Shown here one piece after another: positions 43,239 to 52,316 of a stretch of DNA of 64,000 nucleotides. A program made the translations under genes and the position numbers. The notes under the pieces were generated by a model, which was not told the DNA's origin, made no database searches, and saw only the letters and a program-made list of their open reading frames with translations. Each line of letters begins with the position of its first letter. The first letter of the stretch is position 1. Source of the stretch: Ilumatobacter sp. (GTDB taxonomy: Bacteria > Actinomycetota > Acidimicrobiia > Acidimicrobiales > Ilumatobacteraceae); the NCBI GenBank assembly GCA_018666235.1, contig JABJAB010000044.1:200231-264230 (forward strand), read 5' to 3'.

Positions 43239-44498
43239 TTAGTCCGCCAGGCGGGTGGCAATCGCGCTCGCGCTCTCAAGGGTCCGATGAACCGGGCACT
43301 TGTCGGCAATGGCGAGCAGCTTCTGCTTGTCCTCGGCGGTGAGGTCATCACCCTCGATGGTGATCACGCGCTCGAAGCGGTCGATCATCGTGGCCCGGCC
43401 GGTCGCGATCTCAGCGAACACGTTGTCGTTGTCAGCGCATTCGGCGCAGTCGTCGGCATGCACCTTTCCATGACTCACCTCGACGGTCACCCGATCAAGC
43501 GGCAGCTTCTTGCGGTCGGCGTACATCCGCAGCGTCATCGACGTGCACGCACCGAGCGCAGCGCCCAGGAAGTCGTAGGGCGCTGGGCCCGCATCGAAGC
43601 CGCCGATCGAGGTCGGCTCGTCCGCGAGGAGTCGGTGTTGCCCGACGACAACGTGGTTGAGGAATGGACCTTGCGCCGTTTCGGCCACGACGACCGGAGC
43701 CGATGCAACTGGCGCAGCCAAGGCGCCGCTCTGATCGTCGACGTATCGCTTTGCGAAGCCCGCAATCATCGATGCAGCGAACGCAGCGTCAATCGGATCG
43801 GTGAGGAGGTGATCAGCACCGTCGAGCGACACGAAACTTTTCGGGTGCCTGGCCGCATCGAAAATGTCACCCGCATTCTCGATGCCAACGGTGTTGTCGA
43901 CCGGAGAGTGCAGGATGAGGTTGGCCTTCCTCGACTCGGCGACTCGGTCCGTCACGACATGATTGCGGAGATCGTCGAGGAACTGCTGTCGGATGGTGAA
44001 TGTGCGTCCTGCAAGTTGCACGTTGGCCTCGCCCGTCGCGGCGATCTCGTCGACAGCGTCGGCAAAGACGCCGGTGACGTGTTCCGGGTCCGCCGGTGCG
44101 CCAATCGTCGCAACAGCGCGGACTTCATCGATGGCATCGGCGATTGCCAAGACCGCAGCACCGCCGAGCGAGTGCCCAATCAAGAGCTGTGGGGCTTGGT
44201 GCGCGTTGCGGAGCCACTCCGCGGCAGCCAGAACATCGTCGGTGTTCGACGTGAAGTTCGTGTTGGCGAACTCGCCGTCACTCTTGCCGAGGCCGGTGAA
44301 GTCGAAGCGCAGGACACCAAACCCTGAGTCGGTCAGCGCCGTCGCGATTCGCGACGCAGCCTTGACGTCTTTCCCACATGTGAAGCAGTGCGCAAACAAG
44401 GCAAAAGCAATCGGCGGCCCCGCTGGAAGGTCAAGCCGAGCGGCGAGTTCGTCGCCCTGCGAGCCGGGGAACGTAATTCGTTCGATGCGTGCACTCAT
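43239..44498 (-). CDS. Alpha/beta-hydrolase-OsmC fusion protein
   Basis: A 419-residue two-domain protein. Residues 1-265 are an alpha/beta hydrolase with the nucleophile elbow G-H-S110-L-G and a late LDGADHLL His. Residues 285-419 are an OsmC/Ohr-type domain with peroxidatic Cys in ALGACTSMTLRMYADRK and the second Cys in DKCPVHRTLE. OsmC domains reduce organic peroxides with thiols. The fusion is known in bacteria and may deal with peroxidised esters. The frame continues to 44996 through non-coding-looking sequence; the start is the ATG at 44498. It is divergent from the antiporter. Confidence 0.92.
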   Translation of the reverse strand: MSARIERITFPGSQGDELAARLDLPAGPPIAFALFAHCFTCGKDVKAASRIATALTDSGFGVLRFDFTGLGKSDGEFANTNFTSNTDDVLAAAEWLRNAHQAPQLLIGHSLGGAAVLAIADAIDEVRAVATIGAPADPEHVTGVFADAVDEIAATGEANVQLAGRTFTIRQQFLDDLRNHVVTDRVAESRKANLILHSPVDNTVGIENAGDIFDAARHPKSFVSLDGADHLLTDPIDAAFAASMIAGFAKRYVDDQSGALAAPVASAPVVVAETAQGPFLNHVVVGQHRLLADEPTSIGGFDAGPAPYDFLGAALGACTSMTLRMYADRKKLPLDRVTVEVSHGKVHADDCAECADNDNVFAEIATGRATMIDRFERVITIEGDDLTAEDKQKLLAIADKCPVHRTLESASAIATRLAD

Positions 44499-44631
44499 GT
44501 TTCGAACGTATCGGGCGCTCGCACCGAGCGCCCGAGAACAGCACAAGGAACCTGTGCCACCCGTGCGGTTCAGCCCGCGCGCTTCGGGCGCGGGGACTAC
44601 CATCTCCCCGGATGGCAGCGAGGACTGACGC

Positions 44632-46491
44632 ATGAGCGCCGCGATTCTCGCCGCTGGCGAGTCGACGATCGGCCCGACACTCGCCGTGATCGTCGGGGCC
44701 GGCATGGTTGCGCAGTGGTTGGCCTGGCGAGCGCAGGTGCCTTCGATCATCGCGCTGCTGCTCGCCGGACTGTTGCTCGGCCCGGTCACCGGTGTGATCG
44801 ACCCGGACGAACTACTCGGCGGCACGCTCTTCCCGCTCGTCTCGCTGTCAGTGGCCATCATCTTGTTCGAGGGCGGACTCGACCTGCCGCCACGCGAGCT
44901 CCGAAACACCGGAACGGTTGTGCGTCGACTGATCACTATCGGTGCAGTCCTCACCTTCCTCGTCGGCTGGTACGCCTCACGCGAAATTTTCGGCATCTCG
45001 AATCAGGCCGCGATCGTGCTCGGCGCAGTGCTGGTCGTCACCGGGCCGACCGTCGTCGGGCCGCTGCTGCGTTTCGTCCGGCCGGCTGGGCGAACCGGAC
45101 CAATTCTTCGTGCCGAAGGTGTACTGATCGACCCGATCGGAGCCACGGCCGCACTGCTTGCATTCGAGATCGTGCTGCTCGAAGACGCCAACGAAGCCCT
45201 CCTCCGAGTCGCCGGCATCCTGGTGCTCACCCTCGTGGCCGGGGCCGGAATCGGCCTCTTGGCGGCCTACGTCCTCGATGAGGCCCTGCGCCGGTTCCTC
45301 ATTCCTGATCAGTTGATCGTGCCCGTCACGTTCGCTGTCGTGATCGCGACGTTCGTGGCGGCCAACGAAATCCAGGAAGAGTCAGGCCTCGTCACGGTGA
45401 CCGTGCTCGGCATGTACTTGGCGCGACGCGAGACCTCGACGGTGCGACACGTCCTCGAGTTCAGCGAAAGCTTGCGCACGCTGCTGATCTCGGCACTCTT
45501 CATCTTGTTGGCAGCCCGTATCCAGGCTGATCAACTGCGTGACGTCTTACTCCCGGCACTCGGCTTCCTCGCCGTCATGGTCTTCGTCGCACGCCCGTTG
45601 TCGGTGCTCGTCTCGACTGTTCGCACCGCACTCACGTGGCGCGAGCGCATCTTCCTCACGATGATGGCGCCACGCGGCATCGTGGCCGCGGCCGTGTCGG
45701 CGATCTTCGCGATTCGCATGGAAGAGGAGAACATCGCTGACGCTGACCAGATCGTGCCGATCGTGTTCCTCGTCATCATTGGCACCATCGTCGTCTACGG
45801 ATTTTTCTCGGGCCCTGCAGCCCGATGGCTCGGTCTCGCCGAGGCCCAGGTCGACGGTGTGCTGATCGCCGGAGCCCATGCGCCATCGCGTGGAATCGCC
45901 TTGCAGTTGAAAGCGCACGGCATCAAGACGTTGCTGATCGACACCGATCCGTACAACGTGACGCGATCGATCTCGAACGGGTTGCAAGCGCGGCGTCTCA
46001 GCGTGCTCGCCGAAGACGCAGCACACGACCTTGACCTGCGCGGCATTGGGCGAATGCTGGCGTTCACGTCGAACGACGAGGTCAACGCGTTGGCCACCGC
46101 GCGGTTTGCACGCGTCTTCGGCCGCCGCGAGGTGTTCCAGCTCTCACCGGGCAAGCGACGCTCCGGCGAGCAGGCGGTTCCGAGCGAGTACCTCGGCCGT
46201 CAGATCGGTATCGAGGGGCTCACGTATGCCACCGTCGATGAACGGGCTCGCCAGGGTTGGAAGGTCCGGACGAGTCCGGTGGGCAGCGTGCTTGAGGCTG
46301 CGGTCGAGAACGATCTGTTCATTCCGATCATCAGGGTGATCGACGAACGGATGGCGTTCCTCTGCCGCAACGACGCGTTGCCCGTTGCCGGAACGGTGAT
46401 CGGTATCGCCGCGCCGTCGTTCCAGCACGAACTCGACAACGCAGCTCGCGATGCGACTGAACCGGCACCCGCCGAGACGCCCACACCCTGA
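44632..46491 (+). CDS. CPA-type Na+/H+ antiporter with C-terminal Rossmann-like domain
   Basis: A 619-residue protein. The first 400 residues form about twelve transmembrane helices of the monovalent cation/proton antiporter family (LLLAGLLLGPVTGVI, SVAIILFEGGLDL, VVTGPTVVGPLLR with a GP-x-D-like ion site at LIDPIGATAAL). The C-terminal 200 residues carry a TrkA-N-like nucleotide-binding fold (GVLIAGAHAPSRGIALQL, LLIDTDPYNV) that may gate the channel. It probably exports Na+ for pH or salt control. Confidence 0.9.
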   Translation: MSAAILAAGESTIGPTLAVIVGAGMVAQWLAWRAQVPSIIALLLAGLLLGPVTGVIDPDELLGGTLFPLVSLSVAIILFEGGLDLPPRELRNTGTVVRRLITIGAVLTFLVGWYASREIFGISNQAAIVLGAVLVVTGPTVVGPLLRFVRPAGRTGPILRAEGVLIDPIGATAALLAFEIVLLEDANEALLRVAGILVLTLVAGAGIGLLAAYVLDEALRRFLIPDQLIVPVTFAVVIATFVAANEIQEESGLVTVTVLGMYLARRETSTVRHVLEFSESLRTLLISALFILLAARIQADQLRDVLLPALGFLAVMVFVARPLSVLVSTVRTALTWRERIFLTMMAPRGIVAAAVSAIFAIRMEEENIADADQIVPIVFLVIIGTIVVYGFFSGPAARWLGLAEAQVDGVLIAGAHAPSRGIALQLKAHGIKTLLIDTDPYNVTRSISNGLQARRLSVLAEDAAHDLDLRGIGRMLAFTSNDEVNALATARFARVFGRREVFQLSPGKRRSGEQAVPSEYLGRQIGIEGLTYATVDERARQGWKVRTSPVGSVLEAAVENDLFIPIIRVIDERMAFLCRNDALPVAGTVIGIAAPSFQHELDNAARDATEPAPAETPTP

Positions 46492-46498
46492 CGCTGAC

Positions 46499-47758
46499 TC
46501 AGTCGCCTGCGGCGCTCGCAACCGAGCTGTCAGGGTGAAACGCGATCCACGCGAACCAGAAGGTGTCAACGTGGACGACCTGATCGAGATGCGCGCCGGC
46601 GAGTTCGCCATCGATTGCTTTGCCGAAGATGTTCCAAGTCGATCCAGTTTCGGCGTCAGTGATCACACCATCGATTGCAGAGAAGGTGAGCGTCTCATCG
46701 CCGACCACGGGGCTGAACACGCCGGTCGCGCCAACGTCGACGCCGCCTGATACCTCGCTGGCGTCAAGTGCCGACGCGCTCCCCGGCACCCAGAACGCAA
46801 CCACGGGTTCACCGGCGAGCTGGGTCTCGATCGCCCCGGCGGCGCGGAGCTCCAGAAGCGGAAACGCCGTAGCGGCGGCGCCGGAGGTCGTGCCGACCAT
46901 GCGGGTCATTGCTGTGTACCGGCCATCCACCTCACCCTCGAACAGGAACGGGTCGGCTCCGACGTCGTCGTAACCCGGATACGGATTGGTCCCGTAGGGG
47001 CGATCCGCACCGGTGTCGCGCGAGAGAACGAGACCGTCAGGGTAGGCATCCCGCCACTCCTCGAACCCGACGATCGTCGACGGGTAGTCGACCAGTTCGG
47101 CCTCACCAAGCGCTCCGTACAGTGGCCGACTTGCGAAGTGACTCCAGAGCGTTCTCGTTTGCCGGTCGTACATCACCAGACTGGAGTTGTAGAGCAATCC
47201 GGACACTCCGAACTCAAGAACGCGACCCTCAACGCGCCGGTCAACGACCGTTGCGGAGTTGCACAACGGGCAGTACTGCACCGCAACCGGAACACCACCG
47301 ACGGTGTCGTTGACGATCTCGTGCCAGACCATGACATCGATGGGATAGGCCCGAGCATCGCCGTTGATCTCCACCGCCAGCACGGGTGACGTCGGCGCGA
47401 GGTAGTCGACACTCGAGGCTGCATGAAAGACGGGATTGCTGATCGATGGGATCCCGTCCGGCGGCGGCCCACCGGACCGCAGCTGAGACAGATCAATCGT
47501 TGGCTCGGGCAGTTCCGGGAGGGGGTCTCTGAACGTGGTGAGCCCGGGACGCGTGTCCTCCCTCGGGCTCGGTTCCGTGCGCTCGACCTCGACGACAACG
47601 GGTCCCGCCTCGCCGTCACCAGTGATCGGTGACGACGCTCCGCCACCTGACTCGTCGGCGTCGACCGGGCCGCACGCCGCAGCCAACAGGCCCGCGACCG
47701 CCACACCGACGACGAGTCGACCGGTGGCTTTCTGACGGGTTGACGATGTGCGCCTCAT
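46499..47758 (-). CDS. DUF3179-domain lipoprotein
   Basis: A 419-residue exported protein. The signal peptide ends in the lipobox LLAAAC with Cys29, then an acidic/Gly linker. The main domain fits DUF3179: GIPSISNPVF, VLAVEINGDARAYPIDVMVWHEIVND, the pair in YCPLCNSATV, and SRDTGADRPYGTNPYPGYDD. The CPLC pair may bind metal or be redox-active. The biological role of the family is unknown. The open frame reaches 47914, but the added part is Arg/Gly-rich; I use the ATG at 47758. Confidence 0.88.
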   Translation of the reverse strand: MRRTSSTRQKATGRLVVGVAVAGLLAAACGPVDADESGGGASSPITGDGEAGPVVVEVERTEPSPREDTRPGLTTFRDPLPELPEPTIDLSQLRSGGPPPDGIPSISNPVFHAASSVDYLAPTSPVLAVEINGDARAYPIDVMVWHEIVNDTVGGVPVAVQYCPLCNSATVVDRRVEGRVLEFGVSGLLYNSSLVMYDRQTRTLWSHFASRPLYGALGEAELVDYPSTIVGFEEWRDAYPDGLVLSRDTGADRPYGTNPYPGYDDVGADPFLFEGEVDGRYTAMTRMVGTTSGAAATAFPLLELRAAGAIETQLAGEPVVAFWVPGSASALDASEVSGGVDVGATGVFSPVVGDETLTFSAIDGVITDAETGSTWNIFGKAIDGELAGAHLDQVVHVDTFWFAWIAFHPDSSVASAAGD

Positions 47759-47891
47759 GCATCTACTCAACTTCGCCCGCGATCCCCGCGTTCCGCGCGA
47801 CCGCGAACCGTTTGCGAAACACGGACTGCCACCGAACTGAGCTGAGCCGGCGGGATGTCGTCGATCGCGGCCATGTGCCATTGTTCCAACC

Positions 47892-48275
47892 GTGTTGAAC
47901 GCCCCCGCAACCATCTCGTCTCTCTTCGTCTACGGCACGCTGCGACCCGGAGACGTCCGCTGGCACCATCTCGCACCGTTCGTTGTTGACGAAGGGTGGG
48001 ACGACACCGCCGCCGGCTCTGTGTTCGACACCGGCCTCGATTACCCAGCAGCAATGTTCGACAACTCCGGCACAATCCGTGGCCGGACCTACTCGCTACT
48101 CAGCGTGTCCATCGATCAGTGCCTTGCGCTCCTCGACGATGTCGAGGGCGTCGTCGACGGCGGCTATCGCCGGGTCCAGATCACCACGGGCACGGGGACC
48201 AGAGCGTGGGCATACGAATATGGCTCCGGGCTCGAACTCACCCTCATCGCATCAGGCGACTGGTTGAATCGCTGA
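47892..48275 (+). CDS. Gamma-glutamylcyclotransferase-like (AIG2) protein
   Basis: A 127-residue protein with the GGCT-fold signature FVYGTLRPGD and a probable catalytic acid in LDDVEGVVDGGYRRV. The family forms 5-oxoproline from gamma-glutamyl peptides or cleaves related amines. It starts at GTG 47892 (TTG 47895 is possible) and converges with the DJ-1-like gene after 14 bases. Confidence 0.85.
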   Translation: MLNAPATISSLFVYGTLRPGDVRWHHLAPFVVDEGWDDTAAGSVFDTGLDYPAAMFDNSGTIRGRTYSLLSVSIDQCLALLDDVEGVVDGGYRRVQITTGTGTRAWAYEYGSGLELTLIASGDWLNR

Positions 48276-48289
48276 TCACTGCATTGTCC

Positions 48290-49033
48290 TCAGGACGGCC
48301 GGTCCCATGGCGAGCGAGTTGCGGGGGCCGGTTCCTGCGGTTCGAGTTCCAGCTCAACCCAATCTGAGCTGATGAGTTCTGTGTTCGGCGGTCGAGCCGG
48401 GATCCGGCCGCCACCCCGCTCGGTCCACCACTTCCGAAGTCGCGCTGGAAGCGACGGTGCGCTTCCAGCCACGCCGTGCTGAGCGTTGAGTAACTCGCGG
48501 CGCACCTGGGCGGCTGTTGCCCGATTGAACAATCGGAGAATCATCAGCAGGGCGACGTCCATTGCCGAGATATGCCCGTGACACGTGAGCACGTGGCCCA
48601 CCTCGACAATGCGCTCCGCTGACGCCGCACTGCCGAATTCGGCCAGCTTGTCCCCCGCCAACCAGTGCGTGGCCGCAGGGTGGTCACCAAGCAGACCGGC
48701 CGCCGCCACCACAACGGTTCCGGTTGAGCTCGCCGCGATCCACTGACTCGACGGCTCGACGGCACGCAGCCAGGCAATCAGGTCGTCGTCGCGTGCCGTG
48801 CGATCAACGCCGAGGCCACCGGGCACCAGCACCACATCGGGCGAAAGGATCTCACCGAAGGTGGCATCGACGTGTCGCCGACCGCCCACACCCACGACCT
48901 CACCACGCTCGGCGCCAACACTCACGAGCTCACAGTCCCCGAGACCGGCAGCGCTGAGCTGCCGGAAGGCCAGTGAGAATGCCTCACACTCGTTGATCGA
49001 CACACCCGGGAAAACAACGAGTGCGATCTGCAC
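48290..49033 (-). CDS. DJ-1/PfpI-fold protein without the nucleophile Cys
   Basis: A 247-residue protein. The first 190 residues match the DJ-1/PfpI/AraC-sensor fold (MQIALVVFPGVSINECEAFS, VVLVPGGLG, AAGLLGDHPAATHW). At the nucleophile elbow, where active members have AxC(T/E)G, it reads A-S-S-T-G, so Cys is replaced by Ser. Catalysis of the usual kind is unlikely, and a ligand sensor or altered hydrolase is possible. The last 55 residues are a basic/Pro-rich tail, not an AraC HTH. Confidence 0.82.
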   Translation of the reverse strand: MQIALVVFPGVSINECEAFSLAFRQLSAAGLGDCELVSVGAERGEVVGVGGRRHVDATFGEILSPDVVLVPGGLGVDRTARDDDLIAWLRAVEPSSQWIAASSTGTVVVAAAGLLGDHPAATHWLAGDKLAEFGSAASAERIVEVGHVLTCHGHISAMDVALLMILRLFNRATAAQVRRELLNAQHGVAGSAPSLPARLRKWWTERGGGRIPARPPNTELISSDWVELELEPQEPAPATRSPWDRPS

Positions 49034-49060
49034 GGCTTCAGTGTCTCACACGCAGATCTC

Positions 49061-49066
49061 TAGGGT
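49061..49066 (+). promoter_or_regulatory. Probable -10 box (TAGGGT)
   Basis: TAGGGT lies seven bases before the ATG at 49074, as in the other leaderless-looking starts of this window. No ribosome site lies between it and the ATG. Confidence 0.35.
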
Positions 49067-49073
49067 CACCGCC

Positions 49074-49973
49074 ATGACCACAACCACAACCAGCGCTCGA
49101 GACCGTTTGTCCACCACCGGCGTTTGGTACTTCACCGACGCGCTGACCAGCGGTCAAGCCGCCGACACGGCTGGCAGAATCGAATCACTCGGGTACTCGA
49201 CAATGTGGATGCCCGAGACGGTCGGCCGGGACCCGTTCGCGCACATCGCCTGGCTCGGGTCACAAACCGAGACGCTGCAGTTCGCCACGGGGATCGCGAA
49301 CATCTTCCATCGACACCCGGGCCCGATGAAGCAGGTCGCCAACACATTGGCCGAGCAAACCGCTGGACGATTCGTGCTCGGCTTGGGTGTGAGCCACAGT
49401 CCCTTGGTTGCCGGTCTGCGCGGCCTCGACTACTCCAAGCCACTCACGAAGATGCGCGAGTACCTGGCGGCGATGGAGACGCAGCCGTTCGCAGGTGTCG
49501 CGCCGGAACACGAACCGCTCGTGCTGTTGGCCGCCCTCGGGCCGAAGATGCTGGAACTCTCTGCCAGTGCTGCTGATGGCGCCCACCCCTATTGGACCAC
49601 CCCCGAACACACGGTCATGGCGCGTGAGACGATCGGACCCGACGCTCTGCTGTGTGTCGAGCAGAAGGTGATTCTGACGACCGATGCCGACGCGGCCCGC
49701 GCCGCTGGCAACAAACAGATCGACCGGTACGCCGCACTGCCGAACTACCGCAACAACTGGAAGCGGCTCGGCTTCACCGAAGACGAAATTGAGCATCGCG
49801 AACATCGCTTCGTCGACGCGGTCGTCGTGTGGGGTGACGAAGATCGCGTTCGGGCGGGCGTGCAGGCCCACTACGACGCAGGTGCTGACCACGTGTGTGT
49901 GCAACCGATCAACCCCGACGGCAGCGTCGACATCGACTGGAACGTGCTCGAGGTTCTCGCGCCGACGTCCTGA
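49074..49973 (+). CDS. F420-type LLM-class oxidoreductase (MSMEG_4141-like)
   Basis: A 299-residue luciferase-like monooxygenase-fold protein, likely coenzyme F420-dependent. The core features are RIESLGYSTMWMPETVGRDPF, ATGIANIFHRHP and GRFVLGLGVSHSPLV. It resembles the probable F420-dependent MSMEG_4141 subfamily. The substrate is unknown. A much longer frame begins at 48798 but overlaps the opposite gene; the ATG at 49074 gives the family length. Confidence 0.88.
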   Translation: MTTTTTSARDRLSTTGVWYFTDALTSGQAADTAGRIESLGYSTMWMPETVGRDPFAHIAWLGSQTETLQFATGIANIFHRHPGPMKQVANTLAEQTAGRFVLGLGVSHSPLVAGLRGLDYSKPLTKMREYLAAMETQPFAGVAPEHEPLVLLAALGPKMLELSASAADGAHPYWTTPEHTVMARETIGPDALLCVEQKVILTTDADAARAAGNKQIDRYAALPNYRNNWKRLGFTEDEIEHREHRFVDAVVVWGDEDRVRAGVQAHYDAGADHVCVQPINPDGSVDIDWNVLEVLAPTS

Positions 49974-50006
49974 TCGCGATCACGTCGCCCACCACTCAGC
50001 GTGTGG

Positions 50007-51485
50007 TCACGGCGCCGGGAGCGACACCACGAATCGAGCACCACCGAGATCGCTTGACTCCACCGACACCGATCCGCCGCAGCGGTGCACGACGCCAGCG
50101 ACCACGGCGAGTCCCAGTCCTGCGCCCCCGGCATCGCGGCTTCGCGCCTCGTCGAGTCGCGTGAACCGCTCAAAGATCGCAGCTCGCTGCGCCTCGGGAA
50201 CGCCGGGGCCGTCGTCGTCGACCAGCAGCGTGACGGCCGCAGCGGTCGACGTCAACGACACGGCGACTCGTTCGTTCGCGTGACGGGTGGCGTTGTCGAG
50301 CAGATGGGCAACCACCCGGGCCAATTCGTCGGGACGCCCGAGCACCCGCCCCGCTGACACGGCTGAGACGTCGACCGGGACGCGTCGAAGCCGGCTCGCT
50401 TCGGCAAGCACGATGTCGTCGAGATCGATTTCCGTGGTCGGCGCAGCGACACCCTCGTCGTGACGGGCCAGCGACAGGAGATCATCGATGATCGTCGCCA
50501 TCCGCGTTGACTCTTCGAGGACTCCTGAGGCCAGCGCCTCGACGTCGGTACGGTCCGGTGAGCGCAAGGCCACTTCGGCCTCGCTCTGCAACACGGCGAC
50601 CGGCGTCCGGAGTTCGTGACTGGCATCGGAGACGAATCGCCGACGCCTGACGTCGTTGCTCTCCAGCCGATCGAGCATGCCATTCACGGTGATCGCCAGG
50701 GTGGCGATCTCGTCACCGCTCGCCGGGACCGGCACTCGTTCACTCAACGTGCCTCCGGTGATCGTGGATGCCTGCGCAGTGATCGCTCGCACCGGTCGAA
50801 GTGCTCGGCCGGCGAGCAACCACGTCGCGAGTGCGCCAGCGAGCACTGCAAACGGAAATGCCAGCCACAGTGCTGTGCGGACTCGCCCGACCGTTCGATC
50901 GACCGAGCCCGCATCGCCTGACACGAAGTACTCGACGCCGCCGACTTCTCGGACACCCGTGACGGCCCGGCCGGTTTCGTCAAGTTGTGCAACGAGCGAG
51001 TCGCCGAACACTCCGACGTCGACCGGAAAGTCGTCGAACAGCGACACCGTGGACGAGAAGCCACCATCAAAGAGCCCAAAGAAGGTGAGAATCGGCTGGT
51101 TCACGGCAGTCGGATCGATCGACACAAACGTCTGAGAGCCCGAGGCGTCGACGCGCAGGAACTTGTCGCCGCCGATCGCCACAACGAGGTCATCGCTTCC
51201 GCCCGTTGCGATGAGTTCCTTCAAGTTCTCGTCACCGATTTGATTGACCACGATGTCGCCGGCAATGAAGTCGAAGGCATCGATGAACTTGCTGTCGCCA
51301 AGGAATCCGTCGTCGAAGAACCCCGGCGAATCGTCGAAGAACAACGACTGCGATTCGGCATCTGCATCGAGAATGTCGTCGACGAGTACCCGCTCGACGA
51401 GCGATGGTGCCAGTACTGCGGCAGCCGCGGTGATCGCTGCGATCAGGCAGCCGATCACGATCGTGAGTCGAAGGCGAACACTCAT
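50007..51485 (-). CDS. Sensor histidine kinase (two-component)
   Basis: A 492-residue membrane sensor. TM1 is at about 6-28 and an extracellular sensor at about 29-203, with TM2 at 204-226. A HAMP domain follows (227-279), then HisKA with H290 (SDASHELRTPVAVLQ), then the ATPase domain: N-box LLDNATRHA, G1 DDDGPGVPE, G2 GAGLGLAVV. The sensor part carries a strongly acidic Phe/Asp patch at 48-62 (FFDDSPGFFDD) and another near 148-153, which could bind cations or basic peptides. Its ATG overlaps the response-regulator stop (ATGA). Confidence 0.93.
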   Translation of the reverse strand: MSVRLRLTIVIGCLIAAITAAAAVLAPSLVERVLVDDILDADAESQSLFFDDSPGFFDDGFLGDSKFIDAFDFIAGDIVVNQIGDENLKELIATGGSDDLVVAIGGDKFLRVDASGSQTFVSIDPTAVNQPILTFFGLFDGGFSSTVSLFDDFPVDVGVFGDSLVAQLDETGRAVTGVREVGGVEYFVSGDAGSVDRTVGRVRTALWLAFPFAVLAGALATWLLAGRALRPVRAITAQASTITGGTLSERVPVPASGDEIATLAITVNGMLDRLESNDVRRRRFVSDASHELRTPVAVLQSEAEVALRSPDRTDVEALASGVLEESTRMATIIDDLLSLARHDEGVAAPTTEIDLDDIVLAEASRLRRVPVDVSAVSAGRVLGRPDELARVVAHLLDNATRHANERVAVSLTSTAAAVTLLVDDDGPGVPEAQRAAIFERFTRLDEARSRDAGGAGLGLAVVAGVVHRCGGSVSVESSDLGGARFVVSLPAP

Positions 51486-52144
51486 GCTGCGACCGCCAGC
51501 TGGTATCCAGCCCCGCGCACGGTCCGGACGGCGTCCTTGCCGAGCTTCTTGCGCAGGTAGCCGACATAGACCTCGACGATGTTCGGGTCGCCATTGAAAT
51601 CGATGCCCCACACGCTGGCGAGGAGCGCCGTCTTCGACACCACGTTCGGGGACCGACGAACCAGCAGCTCGAGTACCGCAAACTCGCGATGCGTCAGTTC
51701 CACCGTCCGCTCTCCTCGAACGCATTGCAATCGACCGGGCGACAGCGTGAGATCGCCGACGGTCATAGTGTCATCGACCGCTCCGACTTGGCGGCGCAGC
51801 AACGCCCGTAGCCGGGCGTTCAGCACGACGTGCGCAAACGGTTTGCGGAGGTAATCGTCCGCACCAGTGTCGAGCCCCTCCGCCTCGTCGTACTCGCCAT
51901 CTTTCGCTGTGAGCATCAAAATGGGCGTGGTGTTGCCCGCAGCGCGCAGTTCGCTGCACACCACGTAGCCGTTCTTGCGAGGCAGCATGATGTCGAGCAC
52001 GATGGCTGCGTAGTCGACTTCGGTGGCCTGCCAGACCGCGTCAAGCCCGTCGTGCACGACATCGACGTCGTATCCCTCGGCACGCAAGCCCCGCGCAATG
52101 GAGTCGGCGAGTCGCACCTCGTCGTCGACCACCAGAATTCGCAT
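51482..52144 (-). CDS. OmpR-family response regulator
   Basis: A 220-residue regulator. The receiver domain has the acidic pair in VVDDEV, phosphoacceptor Asp51 in VLDIMLP, Thr in LTAKDG and Lys in LRKPF. The winged-helix DNA-binding domain (about 125-218) has ELTHREFAVLELLVRRSPNVVSK and YVGYLRKKLG. It is upstream of and overlapping its kinase. The divergent gap towards the secreted acidic protein holds TCTCAGGT repeats that fit its likely binding sites. Confidence 0.93.
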   Translation of the reverse strand: MRILVVDDEVRLADSIARGLRAEGYDVDVVHDGLDAVWQATEVDYAAIVLDIMLPRKNGYVVCSELRAAGNTTPILMLTAKDGEYDEAEGLDTGADDYLRKPFAHVVLNARLRALLRRQVGAVDDTMTVGDLTLSPGRLQCVRGERTVELTHREFAVLELLVRRSPNVVSKTALLASVWGIDFNGDPNIVEVYVGYLRKKLGKDAVRTVRGAGYQLAVAA

Positions 52145-52175
52145 CAGGACAGTCTGGCCCGACTTGCTGAGCGAA

Positions 52176-52247
52176 ACCTGAGAACTGCGGACCAGCAGTG
52201 AGGCCAAACAGTCGCCAACGGCAGCGAATCTCAGGTTGTTCTCAGGT
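52176..52247. promoter_or_regulatory. OmpR-type repeats: three copies of TCTCAGGT
   Basis: TCTCAGGT occurs at 52229-52236 and 52240-52247 (period 11 bases) and inverted, ACCTGAGA, at 52176-52183. All lie in the 172-base gap between the divergent response regulator and the secreted acidic protein. Direct repeats of one helical turn are the usual target of OmpR/PhoB regulators, so the site probably controls both genes. Confidence 0.65.
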
Positions 52248-52316
52248 AGCACCGGCAGGATGTTCGACATCGCCACACCGGTGGCGAGGCTCCATCGAAG
52301 CACTCAAAGGATCGCC

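Noticed and set aside
43098..44327. 409-codon plus-strand open frame
   Set aside because: Antisense to the OsmC fusion gene, which has intact catalytic motifs in both domains.
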